The notes beneath the pieces were generated by a model, which had not been told where the DNA came from, searched no databases, and saw nothing but the letters and a program-made list of their open reading frames with translations. The position numbers and the translations under genes were made by a program. From Dokdonella immobilis (GTDB taxonomy: Bacteria; Pseudomonadota; Gammaproteobacteria; Xanthomonadales; Rhodanobacteraceae): 33,782 nucleotides of DNA. The DNA is taken from the NCBI RefSeq assembly GCF_900115085.1, contig NZ_FOVF01000041.1, positions 1-33,782 on the forward strand. Direction: 5' to 3'. Below are positions 27,502-33,782 of this stretch, one piece after another (position 1 is the stretch's first letter; the number at the start of each line of letters is the position of its first letter).

Positions 27502-29577
27502 ATGACGCAACGCAATCATCATCATCAAGATCATCAGGCGCACGGCGAGCAACCGCCGCATCCCCGCACGGGTGCTGAAGGTGACGTCCATGCCGGGCAC
27601 GACAAGCATGCCGGCCACAGCGTGGCGAGCTTCCGCGACAAGTTCTGGTTCACGCTGCTGCTGACCATCCCCACTCTGATCTGGAGCGGGATGATCCAGC
27701 ATTGGTTCGACTACACCGCACCACAGTTCCCGGGGTCGGCGTACATCCCGGCGGTGTTCGGCACGATCGTGTACTTCTACGGCGGCTGGCCGTTCCTCCG
27801 CGGCGGATACCACGAGCTGAGAAATCGCCTGCCGGGCATGATGACGCTGATCTCGCTTGCGATCACCGTCGCCTTCCTTTACAGCGCGTTGGTCACGCTC
27901 GGCGTTGTCGAGGGCTTGGACCTGTGGTGGGAGCTGGCGACGCTGGTGGCGATCATGTTGCTCGGCCACTGGATCGAGATGCGTTCGATCAACCAGGCAC
28001 AGGGCGCTCTCAAGGAACTCGCGAAGCTGCTGCCTGATATGGCGGTGCGGTTGGATGAGGCCGGTACCGCGAAGGAAGTCCCTGTCGCGGAACTGAAGCG
28101 CGGCGACCTGCTGCTCATCAGGCCCGGCGCGAGCATTCCCGCCGACGGCGTCGTGAAGGAAGGGACCAGCGCCGTCAACGAAGCGATGATCACCGGCGAG
28201 TCCAAGCCGATGGACAAGTCGACGGGCGACCGGGTGATCGCCGGCACCGTCAACGGACAGGGCTCGTTGCGTGTCGAGGTGACGGGAACCGGCGACGAGA
28301 CCGCGCTCGCGGGTATCATGCGGCTCGTCGAGCAGGCCCAGACGTCGCGCTCGCGCGCCCAGGCCCTGGCGGACCGGGCGGCGTTCTACCTCACGATCAT
28401 CGCCATCGTCTCCGCCGCGGTTACCGCCATTGTCTGGCCACTCCTCGGTCGACCGTGGAGCTTCACGATCGAGCGCGTAGTGACCGTGCTCGTGATCGCC
28501 TGTCCCCATGCGCTGGGCCTGGCCATTCCGCTGGTGACCGCCATCTCGACCACGATTGGCGCACGGAACGGCCTGCTCGTGCGCGATCGACGCGGCCTGG
28601 AAGAGGCCCGTTTGCTGAACACGGTCGTGTTCGACAAGACAGGCACGCTCACCCTCGGTTCGCACCGCGTCGTGAAGACCACTGCCGCCGATGGACTCAC
28701 CGACGACGAGGTGCTTCGCGTGGCCGCGTCGGTCCAGCGCGACGCTGAACATCCGATCGCGCAGGCGCTGATGACCAGCGCCAAGGAACATGGCATCGAC
28801 GTTCCGATGTCGCAGGACTTCGAGTCCATGCCGGGACGCGGCGTGCGCGCAGTCGTCGAGGAGCGCTCGCTTCACGTTGGCGGGCCGGGTCTGTTGAGAA
28901 TGCTCGCGGTCGAACCGCCGGAGACGCTTCGGCGGGCTGCCGAATCAGCGGCAGCCGATGGTCAATCTGCAACCTACCTGGTGGAAGGCGACCGGGTGCT
29001 CGCCGTATTTGCGATCGCGGATGCCATCCGTCCCGAATCGTTCGACGCGGTCAAGCGGCTGCACGACGAAGGACTGGAGGTTGTCCTGCTGACGGGTGAT
29101 TCCACGGCGGTCGCAAACGCGGTCGCGAAGGAACTCAACATCGACACCGTCTTCGCCGAGGTATTGCCCGAGGACAAGGTGGCAAAGATCGAGGAGCTGC
29201 AGGCCCAGGGCAAGCGCGTCGCGATGGTGGGTGACGGTGTCAATGACGCTCCGGCGCTGCTCACGTCCGACGTCGGCATCGCCATCGGCACAGGGACGGA
29301 CGTCGCGGTCGAGGCCGGCGACGTCGTACTCGTGCGCAGCGACCCGCGCGACGTGCCAGCGATCATCGAATTGAGCAAGGCCACCTATCGCAAGATGATC
29401 CAGAACCTGTGGTGGGCCGCCGGCTACAACATCGTCGCCATCCCTCTCGCCGCTGGCGTTCTCGCCGCATGGGGGATCCTGCTGCAACCTGCGCTTGGGG
29501 CAGTGCTCATGTCGCTGAGCACCGTCGTTGTGGCAATCAATGCGCAGTTGTTGCGCCGGGCGGTGCGGTCCCCATGA
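27502..29577 (+). CDS. P1B-type ATPase with CPH motif (CopB/P1B-3-like)
   Basis: A 691-residue heavy-metal ATPase. The N-terminus is His-rich (NHHHQDHQAHG, HAGHDKHAGH) without HMA domains. The membrane motif is CPH at 334-336 instead of CPC, which marks the P1B-3 group, reported to move Cu(II), Cu(I) or Ag(I). Other motifs are intact: ITGESKPMDKSTGD, DKTGTLTLG with D378, AEHPIAQAL, TGDSTAVANAVA and GDGVNDAPALL. ATG 27502 lies 63 bp after the AarF gene. Together with the CPC ATPase at 8252 the island has two copper pumps of different class. Its place before acetate kinase suggests co-transcription with the nucleotide cluster. Confidence 0.92.
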   Translation: MTQRNHHHQDHQAHGEQPPHPRTGAEGDVHAGHDKHAGHSVASFRDKFWFTLLLTIPTLIWSGMIQHWFDYTAPQFPGSAYIPAVFGTIVYFYGGWPFLRGGYHELRNRLPGMMTLISLAITVAFLYSALVTLGVVEGLDLWWELATLVAIMLLGHWIEMRSINQAQGALKELAKLLPDMAVRLDEAGTAKEVPVAELKRGDLLLIRPGASIPADGVVKEGTSAVNEAMITGESKPMDKSTGDRVIAGTVNGQGSLRVEVTGTGDETALAGIMRLVEQAQTSRSRAQALADRAAFYLTIIAIVSAAVTAIVWPLLGRPWSFTIERVVTVLVIACPHALGLAIPLVTAISTTIGARNGLLVRDRRGLEEARLLNTVVFDKTGTLTLGSHRVVKTTAADGLTDDEVLRVAASVQRDAEHPIAQALMTSAKEHGIDVPMSQDFESMPGRGVRAVVEERSLHVGGPGLLRMLAVEPPETLRRAAESAAADGQSATYLVEGDRVLAVFAIADAIRPESFDAVKRLHDEGLEVVLLTGDSTAVANAVAKELNIDTVFAEVLPEDKVAKIEELQAQGKRVAMVGDGVNDAPALLTSDVGIAIGTGTDVAVEAGDVVLVRSDPRDVPAIIELSKATYRKMIQNLWWAAGYNIVAIPLAAGVLAAWGILLQPALGAVLMSLSTVVVAINAQLLRRAVRSP

Positions 29578-29596
29578 ACATGATTCGGGGACACCT

Positions 29597-30699
29597 GTGA
29601 CCACGCGCCGGCTTCTTGCACTCAACGTTGGCTCGTCCACCCTCAAGGGCGCGTCCTATCTGTTCAACACTGAGGGACACGGCGCGCAGTCTCGTCTGCT
29701 CGAGCGCTCCCGGGCCGAAATTCCAGTCGGCGTGGATGCGCAGGAGCGCCTTGCCACCCTGCTCGAGGCATTGTCGGAGCCGTGGCCCAGCCCCGACGTG
29801 GTGGTGCACCGAATCGTACATGGCGGTGACCTGCACGACGCCCGCGAGCTCGACGAAACCGTGCTCGCGAAACTGGATGCATTGGTGCCGTTCGCACCCT
29901 TGCACCAGCCGGTAGCCCTCGCTTTCGCGCGTGCCGCGCGCATGCGTTGGCCGCACGCGCGCCAAGGCGTGGCCTTCGACACCGACTTCCACGCGTCGCT
30001 CGCGCCCTGGAGCCGGCGCTTGCCTGTCCCTGAAGCATGGGATGCGCTGGGCATCCGCCGCTACGGTTTCCATGGACTCGCCTTTGCCTCCGCGCTCCGC
30101 ATAGTGGCCAGCCACGACGCTGGAATCCTGAAGGGCCGCGCTGTCTTCGCGCATCTGGGGGGTGGCTGCAGCGTCTGCGCCGTCGAGGGCGGCCGCAGCC
30201 GCGACACCACCATGGCGCTCACTCCGCTGGGTGGAATCCCGAGCCCTACCCGCTCCGGAGATCTCGATCCCGGCGCATTGCTGTATCTGCTACGGCACGA
30301 GCGTCTGGATGCGCAGGCACTTGAAGATGGCCTTATCGCAGTGCAGGCCTTGCCGGAATCGCCGGGCATGGCGACATGCGCGTGTTGCTGGCCGATCCCG
30401 GCCCGCAGGCCCAGCTCGCCGTGGAGCTGTTTGCAGTCCGGATCGCGCAGTCCATCGCGGCCATGGCCACGGGAATCGGCGGACTCGACCATGTCGTCTT
30501 TTCCGGCGGCATCGGCCACCGCGCGCCCGGTCTGCGGGCGCGGATCATCGCGCGCCTGGGCTGGCTTGGCTTGGCGCTGGCGCCTTGCGCCAACGATGCT
30601 GGAGCCACGCGGATCGATGGTGGAAGCGGGCCAGCCATCTGGAACGTCGCGATCGATGAGGAACGCGAGCTGGCCGAATCGGCACTGGCCTGGCTGTAA
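29597..30699 (+). pseudogene. ackA: Acetate kinase, split by a 1-nt frameshift
   Basis: An acetate/propionate-kinase-family gene (acetyl phosphate + ADP to acetate + ATP). The first frame, from GTG 29597 (GGGGA 6 bases upstream), shows LALNVGSSTLKG, VVHRIVHGGD, FDTDFHAS, YGFHGLAFAS, HLGGGCSV and TRSGDLDPG. Near 30332-30336 the family sequence moves to the next frame: ALEDGL in frame one should join YRSAGLAGIAGHGDMR in frame two, which goes on with FSGGIGHRAPGLRARI to TAA at 30697-30699. One missing T in CTT(T)A explains it. Joined, the protein would be near 367 residues, a little shorter than usual. The unshifted frame runs on to 30937 as junk. The cause is mutation or sequencing error in a T-run. 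Confidence 0.85.
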
Positions 30700-30735
30700 G
30701 CCCCGGCACATCGCCAGGGCCAGCTCAAGCCAGGA

Positions 30736-32013
30736 TCACTCGTCGATCAGTGGCGTCGTGAGCACCGCTGCGAATCCACCACCGGGGGTGCGCATGTTCG
30801 TGGTTTGGCCGTGGTACAGCCTGGCCGCGAACAACAGCACACCCGCCTCAGACGCAAAGCAGCGCACGTCGGCCTTGAGAAACTGGCCCCCATGCACGAT
30901 CCGCATGCTCGGTGGCGCGAAGGTCTGTGCGATGTAGGTCGCCGACGCCATGGACTCCCACGTCCGCCGGGTGAGCTTGTCGCCCCGATAGCTCCCTCGG
31001 CTGCCGAACCCTGCTGCAGGCTTGAAGAAGTAGCCGTTGCGCGCTGCCCACAGCGCATCCCGGTTCCCGGGCACGACTTCAACCGTGGGCGGGATCACCT
31101 GTGCCAACAGGGCGGTCGAACCCGCATCGACCCCGAACCCGCCAAGCAGAACAGGGTCTCCCAGCACCGCGAGGTTGCGCTTGTCGGCGAACAGCGCGTG
31201 CGCACGCGGATGCGGTGTCAGCGCCACTTCCCCTGCGAGGTAAGCCTGACGAAGGTCTGTATGTGACGCTTCCTCAAGCGCGAAATCGGTCAACCGGTTG
31301 TAGACCATGTCGATCCGGCCGTGCGCATCTGCAAGCCCGTCCGGACCAAACTTCAGTTCCTCGGGTGCGCGTATCACGCAGTCCACGCCATGCTCCCGGA
31401 ATGCGCCCGCGTACAGCTCGAACTCGGGGTAGAGGAACTGCTCCCGCGGGGCGCTGTCCACGATGGCCAGACGCGACGGCATACGGCCGGACTGCTGCCG
31501 GGCGTCCTCCAGCCAGGCGATGATAGCCATGTTGCTAGCGTTGGCCCCCGTTGTCCAAGTGGTCCACGCATCCGGTGCGCAGGCCTGCACGGCATCGACC
31601 AGCATTGCATTGAGAAGCAGCCCGCCGGGATTGGTGTTGACCTCAATCAGCCGCGGGCCGTCGACTGTCAAGTGAAAGTCCAGCCCCAGGACTCCACCCG
31701 CCGACCCTGGCTCATGGGTCGCGATGTCGGGGGCCCATTGCAGGACGTGCTGGCGATATCGCGGATTTGCTGCGACGTCGAAGACCGTCGCCGCGACTCG
31801 CCCCATGGCGTCCAGCGCCGCGCGATCAACGAACAGGGCATACGGGGAAAACAGGTGGGCGTGCACGGATGGATCGGCCGTGAACTCCGGAAAGGCAGAC
31901 CGGATCGACTCGTGCAAACTGAAAACGTCAACCACTTCGCACGCACATCGCTGGTTGAGCTGCGCACCTACCGAGGTGGCACAGTCGAGATCGCAGCCTG
32001 CCTGTGCAGTCAT
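30736..32013 (-). CDS. ATP-grasp-like protein with permuted motif order, last gene of the mer operon
   Basis: A 425-residue protein of no family I can name. GLDFHLTVDGPRLIEVNTNPGG near 120 looks like the metal-binding end of an ATP-grasp site (Asp, Glu, Asn), while the Lys/Gly-loop part, FFKPAAGFGSRGSYRGDK, comes later, near 326. Normally these occur in the reverse order, so the fold would be circularly permuted, as in glutathionylspermidine-synthase-type ligases. It would then join a carboxylate to an amine or thiol using ATP. ATG at 32013 follows the GDCCVxC gene by 13 bp on the same strand. The in-frame extension upstream overlaps that gene. No signal peptide. Product and role unknown. Confidence 0.72.
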   Translation of the reverse strand: MTAQAGCDLDCATSVGAQLNQRCACEVVDVFSLHESIRSAFPEFTADPSVHAHLFSPYALFVDRAALDAMGRVAATVFDVAANPRYRQHVLQWAPDIATHEPGSAGGVLGLDFHLTVDGPRLIEVNTNPGGLLLNAMLVDAVQACAPDAWTTWTTGANASNMAIIAWLEDARQQSGRMPSRLAIVDSAPREQFLYPEFELYAGAFREHGVDCVIRAPEELKFGPDGLADAHGRIDMVYNRLTDFALEEASHTDLRQAYLAGEVALTPHPRAHALFADKRNLAVLGDPVLLGGFGVDAGSTALLAQVIPPTVEVVPGNRDALWAARNGYFFKPAAGFGSRGSYRGDKLTRRTWESMASATYIAQTFAPPSMRIVHGGQFLKADVRCFASEAGVLLFAARLYHGQTTNMRTPGGGFAAVLTTPLIDE

Positions 32014-32026
32014 TATCGAAGTCCGG

Positions 32027-32239
32027 TCAACCACAACATGAATTGTGCTGTTGGATCGGCGGGCATGGCACTGTTCCGAACGAGCAGAACACACAGCAGT
32101 CGCCTTGATTCGGCCGCAAGACCACTCCACAGCCCGTGCACTCGTAGAAAAATTGGCACGCTGTGACTGGCATTGTCTCGGTCGCCCGATGGCCGCACTC
32201 CGGGCAGGTCAAGATGCTTTCTAGCTCGACGTCACTCAC
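32027..32239 (-). CDS. GDCCVxC domain-containing protein
   Basis: A 70-residue cytosolic Cys-rich protein of the GDCCVxC (seleno)protein family. It shows SDVELESILTCPECGH, ETMPVTACQFFYECTGCG and the naming motif GDCCVFCSFGTVPCPP. Nine or more Cys include two zinc-ribbon-like pairs. All positions are Cys: no in-frame TGA is used, so this is not the selenocysteine form. I prefer the GTG at 32239, which overlaps the merP stop, since family members begin MSD-. ATG 32254 is the alternative (5 residues longer). The family often stands beside merT/merP, and the role (metal or thiol chemistry) is not known. Confidence 0.85.
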   Translation of the reverse strand: MSDVELESILTCPECGHRATETMPVTACQFFYECTGCGVVLRPNQGDCCVFCSFGTVPCPPIQQHNSCCG

Positions 32240-32519
32240 CGTCAGCCCGCGCATTGGCCGGGAAGCCTGCTTCTGTGACTGCGCGCGCGATTCTAGATGT
32301 ATCCGTCCGGCTCGTGTCGAACGTCACCGTGACTGTTTCTGCCCGCGTGTCAACCTTCGTCTCGGTGACGCCAGGCACCTTCTCCAGCGCCTTCCTGATG
32401 GTGATGCCGCAGGCGGGACAGGTCATGTTCTCGGCATCGAACACCACGGTCGCGGGCGTCGCCGCCAGGGCGGCCCCGACCGAGAGAGCAGCCACGAGGG
32501 CCAGTATCCACTTGCGCAT
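32232..32519 (-). CDS. merP: MerP periplasmic mercury-binding protein
   Basis: A 95-residue MerP-family protein. The signal peptide (WILALVAALSVGAALAATP) is followed by one heavy-metal-associated domain: NMTCPACGITIRKALEKVPGV with C34 and C37 as the Hg(II)/Cu(I) ligands, and ARAVTEAGFPA at its end. MerP captures Hg(II) in the periplasm and hands it to MerT. A strong TAGGAGG site lies before the ATG. The gene follows merT by 8 bp and its stop overlaps the next gene's GTG. Met-Thr-Cys lacks the common preceding Gly (Asn here), a minor variation. Confidence 0.9.
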   Translation of the reverse strand: MRKWILALVAALSVGAALAATPATVVFDAENMTCPACGITIRKALEKVPGVTETKVDTRAETVTVTFDTSRTDTSRIARAVTEAGFPANARADGE

Positions 32520-32527
32520 TGCGCCTC

Positions 32528-32884
32528 CTACAGAATCCAGACGATGTAATAGGGAAACAGCAGCAACAGGACGATGAGGACTGTCGCCAACCAGAGCCAA
32601 CGCCGCCTCCTTCGCAGGGTGTCCGGCTCGACGCAACTGCCATCCACACCGCAATGTGACGCCGGCCGATACAGCATCCAGAACGCCACCGCCAAGGACA
32701 CTACGGCGGCGGCACTGAACCAAGGCCTCAAGGGATCCAGGGCCGTAAGGGTGCTGATCCAAGCGCCGCTGATCCCCATGAACACCAGTACCAGTGGCAC
32801 GACGCAACAGACGGACGCGCCAATGGCGGCGATGCTCGCGCCAACGATGGCCGGAACAGAAGATTTAGCGGGAGTTGCTTGCAT
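32528..32884 (-). CDS. merT: MerT mercuric transport protein
   Basis: A 118-residue inner-membrane mercury importer. Three membrane segments are visible, the first with the vicinal pair ASVCCVVPLVLVF (C26-C27) that takes Hg(II) from MerP. A second Cys pair, C78 and C84 (HCGVDGSC), lies in the cytosolic loop and would pass it on. In classical mer operons the metal then goes to MerA, which is not in this window. The ATG at 32884 lies 8 bases after the -10 box of the MerR-controlled promoter, so the message is close to leaderless. Confidence 0.92.
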   Translation of the reverse strand: MQATPAKSSVPAIVGASIAAIGASVCCVVPLVLVFMGISGAWISTLTALDPLRPWFSAAAVVSLAVAFWMLYRPASHCGVDGSCVEPDTLRRRRRWLWLATVLIVLLLLFPYYIVWIL

Positions 32885-32891
32885 CCGGGCA

Positions 32892-32922
32892 TACTAATCT
32901 CCGTACCCGGGTACGGAGTCAA
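32892..32922 (-). promoter_or_regulatory. mer operator/promoter (PmerT) between merT and merR
   Basis: On the minus strand: -35 TTGACT (32922-32917), 19-bp spacer, -10 TTAGTA (32897-32892). The spacer holds a perfect 16-bp palindrome at 32901-32916 (CCGTACCC GGGTACGG), the classic MerR site with its CCGTAC/GTACGG arms. merR lies divergently, 10 bases from the palindrome, so the regulator's own promoter must overlap the site, as in other mer loci. Confidence 0.92.
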
Positions 32923-32925
32923 GCT

Positions 32926-33351
32926 ATGCGTCCAAACACGTTCACGATCAGCCGCTTGGCAGCGGCTGCCGATGTGCACGTCGAAACCGTGCGCTACTAC
33001 CAGCGCCGCAAGCTGCTGCATCAGCCCGCGCGACCGAGCGGAGGCGTGCGTCGCTACGGCGAAAGCGACGTGAATCGGCTTCGGTTCATACGGCACGCTC
33101 AGAAGATGGGATTCAGCCTCGACGAGATCGCTGGCTTACTACAGATTACAGGCAAGCATTCTTGCGAGCAGACCCGCCAGTTGACCGAGCGAAAGCTCGT
33201 CGATGTCCGCCTACGAATCCGCGAGTTGAGGAATCTGGAGAGGGACCTCGAACAGAAGGTAGCGCGGTGCGCCCGAGTTCCGGCGGGAGAGTGCTGCCCA
33301 ACCCTCGATTTTCTGGAGCGGCCAAGAAAGCCAGCTGCGACAGGCAGTTAG
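32926..33351 (+). CDS. merR: MerR mercury-responsive transcriptional regulator
   Basis: A 141-residue MerR. The winged helix reads FTISRLAAAADVHVETVRYYQRRKLL, then GGVRRYGESDVNRLRFIRHAQKMGFSL. The three Hg ligands of MerR have counterparts: Cys in GKHSCEQT near residue 80, Cys in VARCARVP near 115, and the last Cys of GECCP nine residues on. This spacing supports mercury rather than copper sensing. It is divergent from merTP and faces their operator. A hairpin (33414-33433) follows 62 bp after the stop, just before the IS21 end. Confidence 0.92.
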   Translation: MRPNTFTISRLAAAADVHVETVRYYQRRKLLHQPARPSGGVRRYGESDVNRLRFIRHAQKMGFSLDEIAGLLQITGKHSCEQTRQLTERKLVDVRLRIRELRNLERDLEQKVARCARVPAGECCPTLDFLERPRKPAATGS

Positions 33352-33413
33352 CTCACTTTCGGCCCGTTTTTACACGAATCCCTGCCGACCCTCGTGCTCA
33401 GTCGCGCCGCCCG

Positions 33414-33433
33414 CGCCGCGGTCAAACGCGGCG
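33414..33433 (+). terminator. Strong hairpin after merR, before the IS21 end
   Basis: A perfect 7-bp GC stem (33414-33420 with 33427-33433) with a GTCAAA loop. It has no T-run, so it may be a factor-dependent terminator or just target DNA of the IS. Confidence 0.35.
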
Positions 33434-33444
33434 AGCGGTGTTGC

Positions 33445-33498
33445 TGCTCGTTGAAAATTGACCATAAATCGAGGGTTCTGCTCGCTGAAAATTGACCA
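33445..33498 (+). repeat. Tandem terminal repeat units of the right IS21 copy
   Basis: Units at 33445-33464 and 33479-33498 differ at a single base (T/C). They are the inverted counterparts of the units at 308-351. Confidence 0.85.
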
Positions 33499-33514
33499 GG
33501 GTGTTCTGACCTAA

Positions 33515-33539
33515 CCTGCCGGCCTTTTGGACCGGCAGG
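33515..33539 (+). promoter_or_regulatory. Hairpin in the istA leader
   Basis: A perfect 8-bp stem (33515-33522 with 33532-33539) lies 17 bases before the istA ATG. Such structures can hide the ribosome-binding site in transcripts that enter an IS from outside, and so limit transposition. Confidence 0.4.
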
Positions 33540-33556
33540 GAGACGAGGTGCACACC

Positions 33557-33782
33557 ATGGCAACGTACGCAAAGGTGCGACGGATGCGGCTCCGCGAGGG
33601 GCTGTCGACTAGTGAGATCGCCAGACGGACGAGTCTGTCGAGGAATACGATCAAGGCGTGGCTGCGGGAGTCAACCCGCAGGGAGTTGAGTTACCGGCGC
33701 GAGGCGGGCTCGAAGAAGCTCGATGATCATCGAGAGTGGTTGCGACAGGCGCTTGAGATCGATGCCCGTCGGCCGAGAAAGG
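33557..33782 (+). CDS. istA: IS21-family transposase IstA, N-terminal 75 residues
   Basis: The start of the DDE transposase of the IS21 family. The helix-turn-helix that reads the terminal repeats is visible: REGLSTSEIARRTSLSRNTI at about 14-33, followed by KAWLRES and a basic region. The catalytic DDE residues lie beyond the window. ATG 33557 has GGGAG about 13 bases upstream and GAGG closer by. The gene is cut by the window edge, not by mutation. Confidence 0.88.
   Translation, partial: MATYAKVRRMRLREGLSTSEIARRTSLSRNTIKAWLRESTRRELSYRREAGSKKLDDHREWLRQALEIDARRPRK

Larger units (their letters stand above)
33439..33782 (+). mobile_element. IS21-family element, 5' part (left terminal repeats plus start of istA)
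   Basis: It opens with TGTTG at 33439, carries terminal-repeat units at 33445-33464 and 33479-33498, then a hairpin and istA, and leaves the window. Its first unit is the exact inverted complement of 308-327 in the left copy. Both copies are in the same orientation, so they are direct repeats around the island, or two ends of one copy if the replicon is a circle cut within the IS. Confidence 0.82.

Noticed and set aside
27451-28875. 474-codon minus-strand frame opposite the CPH ATPase
   Set aside because: Shadow frame. All P-type ATPase motifs lie on the + strand.
30332-30376. Programmed -1 frameshifting in acetate kinase
   Set aside because: No slippery heptamer of the usual X XXY YYZ form and no need for such control in this family. 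A lost T is simpler.
32027-32254. Selenocysteine form of the GDCCVxC protein
   Set aside because: All motif positions are Cys codons (TGC/TGT) and the frame has no internal TGA.

Overview
The window is a heavy-metal and stress island of a high-GC gammaproteobacterium, most probably a member of the Xanthomonadaceae/Lysobacteraceae (Stenotrophomonas, Lysobacter, Luteimonas or Pseudoxanthomonas type). The lineage call rests on a CopL-type gene directly before copAB, a hallmark of that family, and on the GC-rich codon use. It is inference, not proof. Both edges lie inside same-orientation IS21-family elements: the 3' part of one (end of istB and the right terminal repeats, 1-357) and the 5' part of another (left terminal repeats and start of istA, 33439-33782). 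One 20-bp terminal repeat is identical between the two in inverted complement. The island is therefore bracketed by direct IS21 copies and could be lost by recombination between them.

Layout. (1) 358-1440: remnants, namely an ORF cut by the IS and a DUF442-type phosphatase that has a frameshifted lipoprotein signal and Trp in place of the catalytic Cys. (2) 1638-11133: a copper block on the + strand: copL, copA, copB, a periplasmic NTF2-like protein, a DUF411 lipoprotein, a four-helix Cys-rich copper-storage protein, copC, copD, a CPC-type copper ATPase and a small exported protein. (3) 11220-11325: a large imperfect palindrome of the interspersed-repeat type. (4) 11382-17267: a CusCBA-type heavy-metal RND efflux pump. 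(5) 17384-19468: a MerR-family regulator with a textbook 19-bp-spaced operator/promoter, a DUF2933 protein, an isoprenylcysteine-methyltransferase-like membrane protein and an exported protein of unknown role.

(6) 19551-30699 holds the most unusual block. A beta-CASP metallo-beta-lactamase nuclease, a long-form thymidine/AMP phosphorylase, a PRPP-synthetase homologue and a phosphoketolase-like enzyme are joined by successive ATGA overlaps. An AarF/ABC1 kinase, a CPH-type P1B ATPase and an acetate kinase follow. Read as a pathway, this could turn RNA or nucleotides into pentose phosphates, then acetyl phosphate, then ATP: an energy-salvage module beside metal defence. The acetate kinase carries a 1-nt frameshift in this copy.

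(7) 30736-33351 is a mercury locus: merR divergent from merT-merP, over a perfect 16-bp palindromic operator. Instead of merA, the operon continues into a GDCCVxC protein and a protein with permuted ATP-grasp motifs.

Together the genes cover periplasmic Cu(I) oxidation and sequestration (CopA/B/C, DUF411), cytosolic storage (Csp-like), export across the inner membrane (two P1B ATPases) and across the envelope (CusCBA), and Hg handling. No tRNA, rRNA, CRISPR array or replication origin was seen.
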